Shown: piece by piece, positions 26,419 to 44,686 of the stretch
Numbering within the stretch: position 1 is the stretch's first letter
Layout: the number at the start of each line of letters is the position of its first letter
Assembly (NCBI GenBank): GCA_009617715.1
Contig: VTFK01000138.1
Location: 372,001-436,000, forward strand
Direction of reading: 5' to 3'
Source: Plectrocnemia conspersa
Taxonomy: Eukaryota; Arthropoda; Insecta; Trichoptera; Polycentropodidae
DNA: 64,000 nt
Translations under genes and position numbers: made by a program
The notes under the pieces: model-generated
Told to the model about the DNA's origin: nothing
The model's input: only the letters and a program-made list of their open reading frames with translations
The model's database searches: none

Positions 26419-28509
26419 ATGTGGGGCGCACACCCTCTGCAAGCAGCCAAGAGGCTAATCGCCCCCGTCGTTCGGGTATCCAATTATATAACATAACCTC
26501 TTCGTCGTCACCACAACAAAATGTATTGTAACGTAAATATCGTCGCCAACTTTGAAAATTACGCAATTAAACATTCAATATATGAATTGGTTTCACTCTA
26601 TAATGTTTATAATATATTTGTTTATTTTTACTAATTCAAATATGATGTACACCTCAATGCAATTCAATCAGAAATGTATTTTTACAAATTAAAGTAATTA
26701 TTTACATCTAGAATCAATATAAAAATGTAACATTTAAACGTCTTACATTATTTCAAATTGTAGCTTATTAACTTCATTTGAATAAAACAAACTGATCAGA
26801 AGCCATCTTCTGTTTACCTATTTGGTCATTACTAGGGCGACCTTAAATTTCTAATTTACATTTACAAGGACTAATATGAACGATTTACCACTATTGAACG
26901 AAGTAAAGTATATTAAAAAATCCCACATTCTACGAAATGACGTATAAACAACGTGTCGTAAAAGACAGGTATAAAAGGACGGTCTCCAAAACCCAAAATC
27001 AGTTGAATAACGCCATTGAATGCAAAACTGCGTGATACCAAACCATTGACAAAAAATTTTAGCCCAGATGTATGTATGTTAACTTCACATATGCATATGC
27101 ATCTTCAAATATGATTTCAATAAGAATATTTTTCATTTAACCCGCCATACATTTCAAAATTTCAATCCACCCGTTTCATAAAAAAATGAAGATGCTTGAT
27201 ATAATCTGTAGAGCAATACCCACCATATGTGACAGTGCAATGTTCAGACATTGATCATCATATTCATCAAAAGTTACATAATTGATTGCATTGCAATATT
27301 ATTATTTTTGCATACATTGAATATATGGGATTTCGTGACACAGTAACTCCTGTAGTTCTTATTGGGTTTTAATTAAACTTTTATCTGAAAAATTGATCCT
27401 ATAAATATGCTAAATTCGCTAGCTAGCCTGAACCGCCATATTTTTCGAAATTAAAAATTCTATTGAACTCAGTAATATTATTAAAAATTAAAATTAGAAA
27501 CCATGTCAAATATACTTTTTTTAAATTGATTTTTTATACATTTCAGAATGTCATTGGAACGAGATTCCTTCAAACGACTGCAACAAAACATCACGAAAGT
27601 CTCTACGTTCACCGCGACACACCCGAAGATAATTCAGATATGGTGTTTGAATTCACAAAAGAAAATCAAAAGGTGTTCGATCTACATTTGATAATGAATT
27701 ACTTTACATGCTTTACTTAATATACAAATATTTCAGAGAGCCGAAGTAATTCTCGCAATATATCCCGATGGACACAAGAGAGCTGCCATGATCCCGTTGT
27801 TGGATTTGGCGCAGCGTCAACACGGATGGCTTCCAATCTCGGCGATGCATAAAGTCGCCGAAATTCTAAACTTGCCCAATATGCGCGTATACGAAGTGGC
27901 TACGTTCTATACGATGTTTATAAGGTTATACATTTATAGCGACATGTATGTATAAGTTTATATTGTACTCAACATTTGCTAAAATTACAGGAAACCAATA
28001 GGAAAATATCACATTCAAATTTGTACCACCACACCTTGTTGGTTACGAGGATCTGATGAAATACTCCAAAACATCAAAGACGAAATAAAATGTGACGTCG
28101 GTCAGAACAGTCCTTGCGGTAAATTTCATCTGTCTGAAGTGGAATGTTTGGGAGCGTGTGTAAACGCACCTATGATTCAAGTGAACGACGATTATTACGT
28201 AAGTAGAGCTATAAATGGAAATAAGGTTTTACATAATGTTTTTCATATTTATTAAACATATATATACATAGGAGGATTTAAAAACTGAAGACGTTAAGGA
28301 AATTATAAGCGCATTGAGGGCCGGAAATAGACCAGCACCCGGACCTCGGTATTTATAGTTAATTTTTGTATAGTTGTATTTATATAAAATATAATCAATT
28401 ATTTCATTATAGGAGCGGAAGATTTGCCGCCGAACCGTTGGGAAAACTAACGTCTCTGACAGCAGAACCGCCAGGCCCAGGTTACAAGATTCAAAAAGCT
28501 TTAGAATAA
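26419..28509 (+). CDS. ND-24: NADH:ubiquinone oxidoreductase 24-kDa subunit (complex I, NDUFV2)
   Basis: Complete six-exon gene: 26419-26475, 27547-27672, 27737-27924, 27991-28198, 28272-28348 and 28413-28509, encoding 250 residues, close to the 249 of the human protein. The 57-bp first exon (starts [13 protein letters not shown]) gives a basic, amphipathic mitochondrial presequence and ends in frame at a GT donor. It joins at phase 0 to NVIGTRF. The mature part contains VHRDTPEDN, the [12 protein letters not shown] segment and four [2Fe-2S] cluster ligands, Cys135, Cys140, Cys176 and Cys180 (CTTTPC and CLGAC). The subunit carries the N1a cluster next to the FMN subunit in the NADH-oxidising module of respiratory complex I. 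A polyadenylation signal AATAAA lies at 28567-28572. Nothing in the gene is broken. Confidence 0.95.
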
Positions 28510-28566
28510 TGTAATTCGTAGCATCTTTAGTTATTACTCCAATATGAGCGATTGTAAATTATGTTC

Positions 28567-28572
28567 AATAAA
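28567..28572 (+). terminator. NDUFV2 polyadenylation signal
   Basis: AATAAA about 60 bases after the NDUFV2 stop codon. A second AATAAA-like word (AATAAATTTG) follows a few bases later. Confidence 0.6.
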
Positions 28573-28639
28573 GTTATTTAATAAATTTGCTATTATATTT
28601 ATTTATTTAATTATAATTGTAAGTAACAGTAGTTTTTTT

Positions 28640-28730
28640 GATAAATCACGGTTCTAATCTTGGCCCATTAATGTTTCTTATGTTTAATAATGATAATGAT
28701 AAAGTTCAAATTCTAACATTTCGCCGGTGA
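28640..28730 (+). pseudogene. Second LINE reverse-transcriptase remnant
   Basis: A short frame reads GSNLGPLMFLMFNND, again the PQGSxLGPLLFLxxIND region of non-LTR retrotransposon reverse transcriptase. It is followed by a stop. The downstream frame (28755-28958) is not recognisable. Confidence 0.55.
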
Positions 28731-29321
28731 CCTTGTATCGGCGATACTCAATCTGTGGCTTGCCAAGCTTTTATATGGACTAACACTAATAATCGTTACC
28801 AAATATTTTCAAACATCTGGAATAGATTTCAAAACTTTGAATTGCACTGGAACATTGGTGGTTCTCATATTTTCCTTTACTTCAGTACTTCACCTATCTC
28901 ACTCATGCTCATCGCCACGCACCAGGAACCTGATTTGTCTAAAATAGCTAAAAGTTAGTCTCAACATCAGAAGTTACATTAATTTTTGAATATTTTGGAT
29001 ACATTTGTATTTATGTGTATTTATATTTATATATTTTTTGTTTGTTGTCTTGTATGTATGTATATACACAGGGCCAGCTCGTAGCGTGTGAGAAGTCTTC
29101 GGCACACACGGATGCAGTAAAGAAAAAAGCGCAAAAAATATTTCGAAATATATGCTATAATTTAATATTATGTTTGTTCGCGTCCGATGAGTCGTGATTT
29201 ATTTTCGTTTTTTCAATAAATAAATAAAACGTAACTTTGAAATTTTAAAATCAACATATAAATTTAAAAATAAGAAATTTACAAGTATTTTTTAACTCAA
29301 TTTTCAGATTACTTGAAAATA

Positions 29322-29602
29322 ATATGAGTCGGAAAAAAATTTGTCTGATTGACAACTAATAAAAACGAGAAAAGAGGCTGAAAGAGCAAATTATATATCA
29401 AAAAACTTCTCCGAGATGAACAAAAGCAAGATAATACTGATGAGTTAGTTGAATGATTACAAATGATATTGAACATGATAGTGAAATTAGTATCGATGAG
29501 GAGACTAGAATTGAAAATGATGAATAAGAATTATTAAGCAGAATGATGAAATCTCAAATGTCTGATTGTGAATCTTTTAATAGTGATGTAAAAATACCAT
29601 AG
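29322..29602 (+). pseudogene. Possible piggyBac-type transposase N-terminal remnant
   Basis: The stretch begins ATG with MSRKKICLID and a stop. A frameshifted acidic open piece follows (TNDIEHDSEISIDEE, then IENDE, a stop and ELLSRMMKSQMSD). A basic start followed by an Asp/Glu-rich stretch is characteristic of piggyBac-like transposases, but no catalytic domain follows. This call is tentative. Confidence 0.25.
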
Positions 29603-29619
29603 TTTGTCTGCACTTGGAT

Positions 29620-30390
29620 ATTACACTATGTTTTAAAAATGTGATTTTTAAAAATATGAATTCTTAATATGCTCGCTATATAACCGAGCGTTTCCTGTGC
29701 GACGGCACCATTTTAATGCTTTTGATGTGTATTCTAAACATAAATGTCATCGGAAGAGGGGGGGGGGGAATTTATTCAGAAAAATGTATGTCATTTAATG
29801 AAATATTATGAATCTTAATAAAATCGAAACATTAAAAAAAACGATTGGCCAAATTTTGTCTCCTTCCATGAAAAAAAGCTAAAATAACGTCCCTGGATAA
29901 GTGTATAGTTATTTACTCTTTTTACGAATACAGGGTAATATCAAATATTTAGTTCGCGAATGCCAACAACTAATTATAATTTTTCATCGATAAATATTAA
30001 AATGTTTTTAATAAATTAAAGGGAGTATTAAAATGTTTAAATAATATTTAATTATAAAAATGTATGAATATGTTTTAGCGCCCGCCTTCCAGTGGGGCGC
30101 TGTCGTAGTGGAAGCCAGGAATAAGTGAGGCGTAGACGCTCCAGCAATAATACGATGGTGTGTCGTTGTGACGACTGGTTAATGACCTTTGCTCATTTCA
30201 TATTTATACTACATATTTAAAACTATACACGTGTATTAATGACAATCACTTATTAATGAGTAACATGTGTAAAATATGAATTACATACAATTTAATTAAA
30301 TGTGTCTTTTAATTATTGCTATGCGAATTTATTTAATGAAAATAATATTATACTATAGTTGACTTGTTGGTTCCGACAAAATTTTTTTAA
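29620..30390. other. Intergenic DNA
   Basis: AT-rich sequence with a G-run at about 29758-29768 and a GC-richer patch at about 30075-30165 (GCGCCCGCC, TGGGGCGCTG). No gene was recognised. Confidence 0.3.
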
Positions 30391-30485
30391 TAGATGCTCG
30401 TTTTCAATGACGTTTCGGCCAATGGCAGTTTTGAAGTAGCACTGGCCGTCGGACGTCGGACGGCGAGCGGCGGTCCCGCTCCGTC

Positions 30486-30518
30486 ATGTCAGTCGGTGAC
30501 AGCGACGAGCGTCCGCAG
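30486..30518 (+). CDS. Candidate distal first exon of SPCA
   Basis: Within a CpG-rich patch (about 30400-30690), an ATG opens MSVGDSDERPQ and runs in frame to CAG|GTGGGT, a good donor. Spliced to an AG acceptor ending at 32963 it continues SSTESEWND in the SPCA frame without a phase problem. This would add 6 residues relative to the proximal ATG at 32949. The GC-rich context suits a promoter-proximal exon, but the joining is inference. Confidence 0.4.
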
Positions 30519-30699
30519 GTGGGTTCCGTTCTTCATCTCTGACGAAATTTCACGGTCGTCCTTCGCCCCCCTGCTTATCGTTCTAGAACAAAATTTGCAC
30601 TGCAATCGATATCGAAACATAGCACAATACGTAGTGCAATTATTGCATTTACTTGTCGAATTAAACGCCGTGTTCGAGCGAGCGATTTAATGCGATACG

Positions 30700-32300
30700 T
30701 ATTCGCGTCGATTAATCAATTCCTACAATTATACTTATTTATTTCAATCGATATGTTTAATTCAAAATGGCCGATTCGCGCCTTTCATATAATAAATGGA
30801 CGATTTAGTCACAACAATCCAGAATTTGTTCAAAATCCAAAATGCCCAAACTTCTTTTTTAAATTCAGAATCAAATTTATCAAACAAAGATCGACTTAGT
30901 TACTGAAATAATCAACATTGAATTTTTTTAATTTTAGTGATGGATACGTACATATATGTATATAACTTTTTTGTCATATCTATTTATGCCTTTGCAAAAT
31001 AAACTTATATAAGTTTCTTTAGCTAATGTATAGTAACGGATTAACCACTGCCTGATTTCGGGAAGAAAGAGTGACAAGTCCCATTCCGCAGTCCTGCCAG
31101 CGTTGCTCTAGGGTACCAACTAAATCGACTTTCCACAGTACTCACTCCTTGGCAATTTAGTATTGCGAAATTTTCCTTTTAATTATATTGCATTAATACA
31201 AATCGTATGTCCATTAAATCATTATTGCGTAAACAATTTAAATTTCATTTACTTTAAAAATAATAATATCAAATATAATTTACAATCAATTAGACCAGGG
31301 GTAAAAATAGAGATTCAATGATTGTTAATGTATTAAATATTATGTTAATGTATTGATTATCTTATATATAATTGTTCTATTTTAATATTTAAAGTGCACA
31401 TTTCACATTCAATTTTCTAAAAATTTAGAGATTTTCCAAAGTAGCTGTGGAAATTAAAACAATAACATCAAGTTAAATTCTTGTTAAATCTTTGATAAAA
31501 AATATAATAAAATAACATTTTAAAAAATACCATTGAAGATCAGATTCTGAAAATATAAAAGGAAGACACCAAGAATAAAAAGGCCATCTCAGAAATTCCT
31601 GTTTGAGGAAGAAAAATTGCTGCTAGAGCTAAAAAATGGTCATCGTGGTAAATTTTGCTCAAGGGGTACAATATTTTTGAGGACGACAATCCTCAAAGGA
31701 GAACATCTGGTCACCTTAATTTAACTATTTATTTTGAACAAATACGTGAGTAGTTAATTAAACAGTTTCTCTAAATTTAGAATGTTCATTTAAATTGGCT
31801 ACAACGCTTATTGTTTTCACTATAATTGAGCAAATGTAATCCACAAAGAAACAAGTTATCTTCAATAAATACTTTCACCTTATAGAAATATTCATATAAT
31901 TAATATACAAAAATATTAATATTTTAACAAGCTTATCTCTCGAATTGCAAAGCAGTGTAAGGACTACCTTAAGCATGTTAACACGGTCTATATGTCTGGG
32001 CGCTTAAGGCTGGCCATACAAAATGAGCATGTTAACGCGTTTCACTTTACACTTATTTTACTAGGTAATATCAAGTGTTTTGTGTGACGTAAAATGTTTT
32101 GACACAGAGTGACACCTATTAAGATAATAAAAAAATTGGACAAATAAATTGCAGTTATTATTGATATTAGAGAGATCTAAATCAAAGCTTTGTTTGACGT
32201 TCAATGAGAGTCGCTGTTCAGGTTGTGCCGTGCGTGCTTTTTTTACCATCGAGAATAAATAATTACACTTGTAACTCACACTTGGCATGTATTTGAAGTT
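30700..32300. other. Presumed first intron of SPCA or intergenic DNA
   Basis: No protein motifs were recognised. A GC-richer patch lies at about 31060-31140. Otherwise AT-rich. Confidence 0.35.
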
Positions 32301-32640
32301 ATTTTAAATTTTATTTTTCACAATCTTTTTTGTATTTTTTTATAATTTAATTTTTCTAAAACTAATGTGACAACCCTGACTATGTTTTTTTTTGTCTGCA
32401 TCAAATTTGCTTATACCTATTTTTATATATATAATATTTGAAAATATGTAAATATTTATTTATGAATTTTTTTTTTTCTAATAGCTATGTGACAACCCTG
32501 GCATTTTGTTTTTATACATCTGTATTAAATGAAGTTATAATTTATTTCATACATACATCTTACAATATTTTTAATTATTTTATTTTTATATTTTGTAATG
32601 TGAAACCCTGACTTGTTACAAACTAGAATTTGACACTTTG
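32260..32640. repeat. Three diverged tandem units marked by TGTGACAACCCTG
   Basis: The word TGTGACAACCCTG starts at 32366 and 32488, and a variant TGTGAAACCCTG at 32599. The spacings are 122 and 111 bp, and the stretches between are similar T-rich runs. This looks like an old tandem duplication. Confidence 0.5.
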
Positions 32641-32948
32641 AACACACGTGATTATTGACAGCTGTCTGATTTACAGTGCTGCCAACATATTGTAGAAAAC
32701 TCGAATTAGATTATTTTCACAGACACTGCATACCTGAATATCCTTGACACTCCTAAATTTGCCAAAGTTGTTATGATTGTATAGTTTTGTTAGTGAATTA
32801 GAGTTATGATCATTAACACATTTACTTTTAACTTTTCACATTATTATTTGCATGTTAATATTTTTTATTGATTTTGCTTGATGTATTTTTTTTAATTTTT
32901 TTTGTAGTTCATATCCAATTTTTCTATGTATGCGTTCATATTTTGAAT

Positions 32949-38949
<6,001 letters not shown>

Positions 38950-40613
38950 CATACAGACAAATGTGCCAGCAAAGAGGATTAAACGTCTATACAGCCTGAG
39001 CACCGAAGCGCCACCTTGCTAAGTCACAAAAATAAAACTATAAGAATCGCAACAAGTCATTTGTGAATTCGTCGAAGTGATATTTTGATTTTATTTATTT
39101 TCTTTTATATTGTTTTTATTCCGTTCAATCGGAATAGGTAGTGAAATTTTGGGTTACGATTATTAAACGCTATGACAGTGAAATTTCTATGACTATAATA
39201 TTATAGTTATTACAAATACAGTTCATCGAATTTTAAATAAATTACTTTGTGATATTTTTTAGATAAATTAGTCCACCATTTTGCAACACTGTTTGTAATT
39301 ACTATGATATTGATGTTTAGACGCGGTAGTGGGAAACAGTAAAATATGTTACAAACCTACCCGTTAGTTGTTTTATATATGTAGGTATCAATCTCCTGGT
39401 CATCGGAGAAGCCATAAAGTTTCTCCATACTAGAACGTTTCCTTATATGTGACAACTGAAGTTATTGTCATGTTAGTTTTTTTTTGATACTAAAACGTGT
39501 CTATGTTGATTCTGTAACATAACTACGGCATTAGTCACTTGAAAGAAATTTAATATATAGTTTATATTTATTTAGTCTTATTTTAGTTTCTACGCTATTT
39601 ATTTGAAATCTAATTTTTGAGAAATTTCACTGTCTTAAAATATAATCTAAGACAAATAATTTATTAAATTCCATTTACAGTTGACTAATTTATTTTTATA
39701 ATGTATTATTTTTGTACATAAATTTTTTTGGGGTGCAAGTAAGAATATTTTTTTAATTTATTATTTTTGATGAACGACTTTACTATTGTATTTGTATATG
39801 ATAAATTGTTAAGTGTTTTAAAGAAAAAAATGAGAAAAATTATCATTCATCTCGATAATTAATGGCAAAGATTGGACCAGAATATACTTAAATGATTGCG
39901 TGAGATTTTACATGGTGTATTTAAGAAAGCACTACGTTTTTTTATACACAAATAATAAAATTGAAACAGTGTTTATGTTTCTAATGGTATGCCATCAATA
40001 TAAACTTACAAGCATACATACACCTAATTTTCGCACTATAAATACTATGTGATATTTGTCTTAAGTTGTTTATGGTGTGCCCGAGGCAAGATTGTATCAA
40101 TATGTGCATTTCTCAATGTTTAATGGATCGTTGAAAATGTTAATGTTTAAGCGTTTTAGGATGAAATATTTTTCGCATATCAATCAGTATTTAACGTAAA
40201 TCTTATTAATTCAAGACTAAAATCAGACGATAGTTCTTTAAGCAAAAATTAGTATCTTATGATAAGAATGACTTATAGCATCTATACTTTTTTCTAGCAT
40301 TTTGCACTTTAACACCTTTTATATCATGACAATTATACTATATGATAATAATACAACTTTTATAATGACCAAAATTTCATATAATAGCACTCTTGATAAT
40401 AATAAAGTGTGAGATATATAATTCACATAACAATATTTTCACCTGTTGAAACGTCATTATGATTTGCCAAATTAATATTTTAAATTCCATTGCTCTATTG
40501 CATTTTAGTGTTTAATGTTTAAGTCTCTATTTATTGTATCAAATATTAATATAAATTTGCATGTCTAATAAATTAAATATTTTTCATTGCTGTTATGTAA
40601 GTAAATAAATTTT
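38950..40613 (+). other. SPCA 3' UTR and intergenic DNA
   Basis: The first AATAAA after the stop is at 39031-39036, so the 3' UTR may be short. The rest is AT-rich with no recognised gene. SPCA and the first glucan-binding gene are convergent across this stretch. Confidence 0.4.
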
Positions 40614-40660
40614 GTTAACCTTTTGAAAAAAAATTGTTGAATGTACTTCAAAAGGTTAAC
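40614..40660. repeat. 47-bp TTAA-containing perfect inverted repeat
   Basis: GTTAACCTTTTGAA (40614-40627) is the exact reverse complement of 40647-40660, with a 19-base spacer. Each arm contains TTAA followed by CCTTTTG. The element could be an internally deleted piggyBac-like MITE remnant or a hairpin between the convergent genes. Confidence 0.5.
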
Positions 40661-41064
40661 GTTTTCAACGAATTTTAATAGTTATAAAATAATTAATAGA
40701 AATTTTAGTCAAATCACTATTTTTATTTTGCTAAGCTTGTGACCATTTATAAACATTGCCGTTGTAAATCTAAGTATATATTAAGAATTAGCCGTATATG
40801 TATGCTTTTAATATTTTACAATTTTGTCATTAATTTATTTTGAGTGAAATGTTGTGAAGTTTTATTAAAACGAGATTCTGTCTTGTGTTTGTTTATTTAT
40901 CAAGTTGGAAATTCTCTGTTTGGTCACAAATGCGTTTTAATCGAGTAGATATTTTATGCGTGCTTTGTATGTATTAAATTTTTATTATGAATTTCATATT
41001 TCACAAAGTCAATAAAGTATGATATATCACACAAATTCTTTATTTTATTCTTTGTCGATAATTA

Positions 41065-44000
41065 TTATATAGCCCATACTTTCACATGGTCTACGGATAG
41101 ACGACTGTTTGCGTTCCACGTACTGTTCACACTCGATATGTTGTTCCAGAACTCTAACCTGGAGTTAGACTTTTTGTTTCCCCATGGTTTTGCACCAACA
41201 GAATCGGGAAAATCTGACACGCCTCCAACGCCCAGACCGAGAGATATGTAGAACTGAAACAAGATATAAGTATTACAGAATGTGCAGAATAAATATAATT
41301 ATCTCCATAAGTTAAGTCTAAAATGACCAATAATATATTATGTTATACCATAAATGGTTTATTTTATATGTCGAAATACTGTACCATAACTAAAAGGAAC
41401 GACAATATACATACATATGTATGTCTAAAACAAGATTTTGCCGGAATGAAAGAATTTGATACAGTCAGGAACTAAACTCATTTGAGAGTCAGCATACTCA
41501 AAATTTAAGTAGTTGAATGGTGTGAAGAAAAATATTGCAATCTATGAAATTACAACCTTTTCAGAAACGCTCGTATTTCATTAGATATGTGAGTATATAA
41601 AATTAAAAATAGTTCCATACGAGAGTTGAAGTGACATAAATAGTGGTTCTGGAAAATTCTTTTCGTATTCCTTAAATTTAGAACACGATCGTCGGGATGT
41701 AAAGTGTACGAAAGATTTCACACCTGCACGGTTATTGGTATGGGAATGACAGTTCCCGTGTGCTCCCACTCGCTTCCTCGAATAAGCCGAGTTCGGCTCA
41801 TTAGCAACTTTAGCACATGCTTCCCATCGACAGAGGGCCGATGGTCCGTGTCCAGTCTCAACCTGGGTCGTCCCGATGGACGACCGCGGTTGGTAATCCA
41901 GTCCTGAGCTACTGATGGTTTCCTGGCATCACTATCTTTTGTTGGAGACGGATTATTGCAATGGAAAGCTGGCAGCTCCTACTGCGAGACATGAAGGCCG
42001 AAAGCCTGGAGGAATAGACAGATTCAAAACGTCAACCGCATGAACGGTTGATGACGGGCGACTGTAAACACAAGCACGAGTAACGACAGAAGCTCTAGTG
42101 CGCATGCGAGACCAATTCAATTCATGGCGTACACGTATCCTCGGCATGGTTGTCTGTATCCAATTTTCTGAGCGATTACGTAAATTAAAAAAAAATGAAT
42201 AAATGATAAAAATATTTAATTTTTAGAATCGTTTTATAATATCAAGCCATGCGGCGCATCTACCGCATGTATGGACCGCACACCACTGGTATATATATAC
42301 ATTAGACCCCCCCAACAACACAGTAAATGGGGACGTGCTATTTGGATACCCATTACTTTATGTGTGAGTGAGTCAAAGGCAGGATATCTCACCACACGCG
42401 CCTGATTCATACGTACGTATTGCAGAAAATTGTGTGAGTATTTTATAGTTCCCAAACTACATGCACACAAATATCACGTCCCCAATTTACCGTATTATTA
42501 GGGGGTCTACTGTATATATACATATATTCCTTAGTATCATTATTATTGTGTGCTTTAAAATAATATTTCAATGCAAACTTACTTCTTTATCAAACGGCGC
42601 AAATGGACCTCCTTGTTTCCACAGATCGAACTTTGCCACTTCACGACAGTTAGAGTTAAACTTTTTAAATCCACCCGCCACGGGTACTATTGTTCCGTAC
42701 ACTTTGTTATCGACACTCAGTTGTATTAAATCTATAAGAAATATATGAAATATGTATATGATAATAAGTGACATTGAAATGAAATTCTCCAATGAAATTA
42801 CCTTCCTTCCATGTCAGACCATAAACATGGTAGTCGTTGCCCCATGGAACATTTTTAATCGAATTCTCTTTAATGCCTTGCGTTGACCGACAAGGTTCGA
42901 ATTGACTTAGAACTACACCGCCACTTAAAACACTGTTGTCGTACAATACGCCACCTGCGTTCAATTCTAAATTTCCTCGTGCAAACGCGATTCGTATTAC
43001 TCCTGAGCTATATCCTTCCATACCGTAAAATGAATTTAATGGCTCTAGTAATAGTTCTGCAAAGTAAATGAAACAAGCTTTTAATCGATGAATCATGAAT
43101 ATATAAATACAAATAATTTTTTTTCAAATACTTGCAATGCAATTAATAATATTGATATAAATAATAAATTTTAACAAAATTTTGTGCAAAAAAAATATAT
43201 CATAAAACTCACCAGGATAAATCCAATTGCCTTGTGCTAGCTTAGCTCTGATTTCTACCTTTCCGTATTTAAAGCTAAACTGATTTTTAGTGCTAATTTT
43301 ACCGGACACTATTGGTGGTAGAATTCCATTACCTTGTGAAGCATCCAGATAACATTGACTCGGTTGCGCTGCTGTACATCTAAATGTATACAATTTAGTT
43401 TTTTATAGCTAATTCTTTCTCACATAGTCATTCAACAAAATAATGATAAACCAATCTAGTAATTCATTTCACTCATATGCCTAGACGTTCGAGTTATTAA
43501 ACTCAAATCAAAAGAAAACTGCAATATAATATATTACCCTAAGTTTAAATCCAATTCGCCGGAAATAATAGATTCTTCGGTGTATCCAGGTAAATCCTGA
43601 AGCAGTTTCGGGGTGATAACGAGTGCATTACCAACAAATGATATGCTTTTGGGTTGATAGGATACAAAATTATTTTCCTGAAAACATAATAGAAAACAAA
43701 GGACTCAAGATTAAACTATATTGTGAGTTAACTTTTATATGTACTTAATTATTACTTGTTCGTCTGTCGGCATACTGTTTTCAATCCTCCATTTGGTCAA
43801 GTTGTCTTTGTTAATAAATAGTTCTTCAAATATAAGATGACCTTTGCATGCCGGTTTGCCGTTGTTTATCGTAGTCGGTGACGGATCACAGGATGGTGGT
43901 TTTTTTGTAACTGTCACTACCTGTGATAATGTATCGTTGAATGGAGTACCTATTGGTACTAGCTCTGTAAATTATTAATACAATAGTTACATTCAATTTT

Positions 44001-44624
44001 AATTTAACATATTTAAAATGTCTACAAACTTTACAGTGGCACCGTAAACTGTTCATTCTTTCATATGAAGCTTAATATATAATTAAAAACAAGAATATGT
44101 TAAACTATAATACACAGTTATCATGTTCTTGCCTTTAAAATGTTTTGATACTTGGTTTTGTATGATAAAACAGGTTACTTAAAATTAAATACAAGTTAAA
44201 GTCAAATGTATAATTACATATCTCTTAACTGCTTTTATGACAATAACTATGTTTTTGCCTGGGGTCTTGGAGTTATAATGTAAATATATTTTATTTGGAA
44301 CCTTCAAATACAAAAGATAATATAAAAATTTAATCACCAATGATATACAATGTTTTTTGCATTGCATCAGTAATAAATGTGTTTGAAATTCCTGACAATA
44401 ATTTACATGTCACATATATTTTTTTTTTCAAAAAAAAAGTTATCTAATTAGTTGAAGATTATCGTTAAATATGTAGAGCTAGAAATCGCCATCATACATA
44501 TTATAAGTTCATATACTTTCAGTGGCGTAGCTATGAGGGGGGGGGGGGGGCCGGGCGGCACTTGCTTGGGGGTGGCATATTCGCGATGGGATCGACTAGT
44601 GTGGTTCTTAACCCTGAATGCATT

Positions 44625-44686
<62 letters not shown>

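Noticed and set aside
30394..30690. 98-codon open frame in a CpG-rich patch
   Set aside because: The GC-rich composition keeps it open. The better reading is the short in-phase exon at 30486-30518 in another frame.
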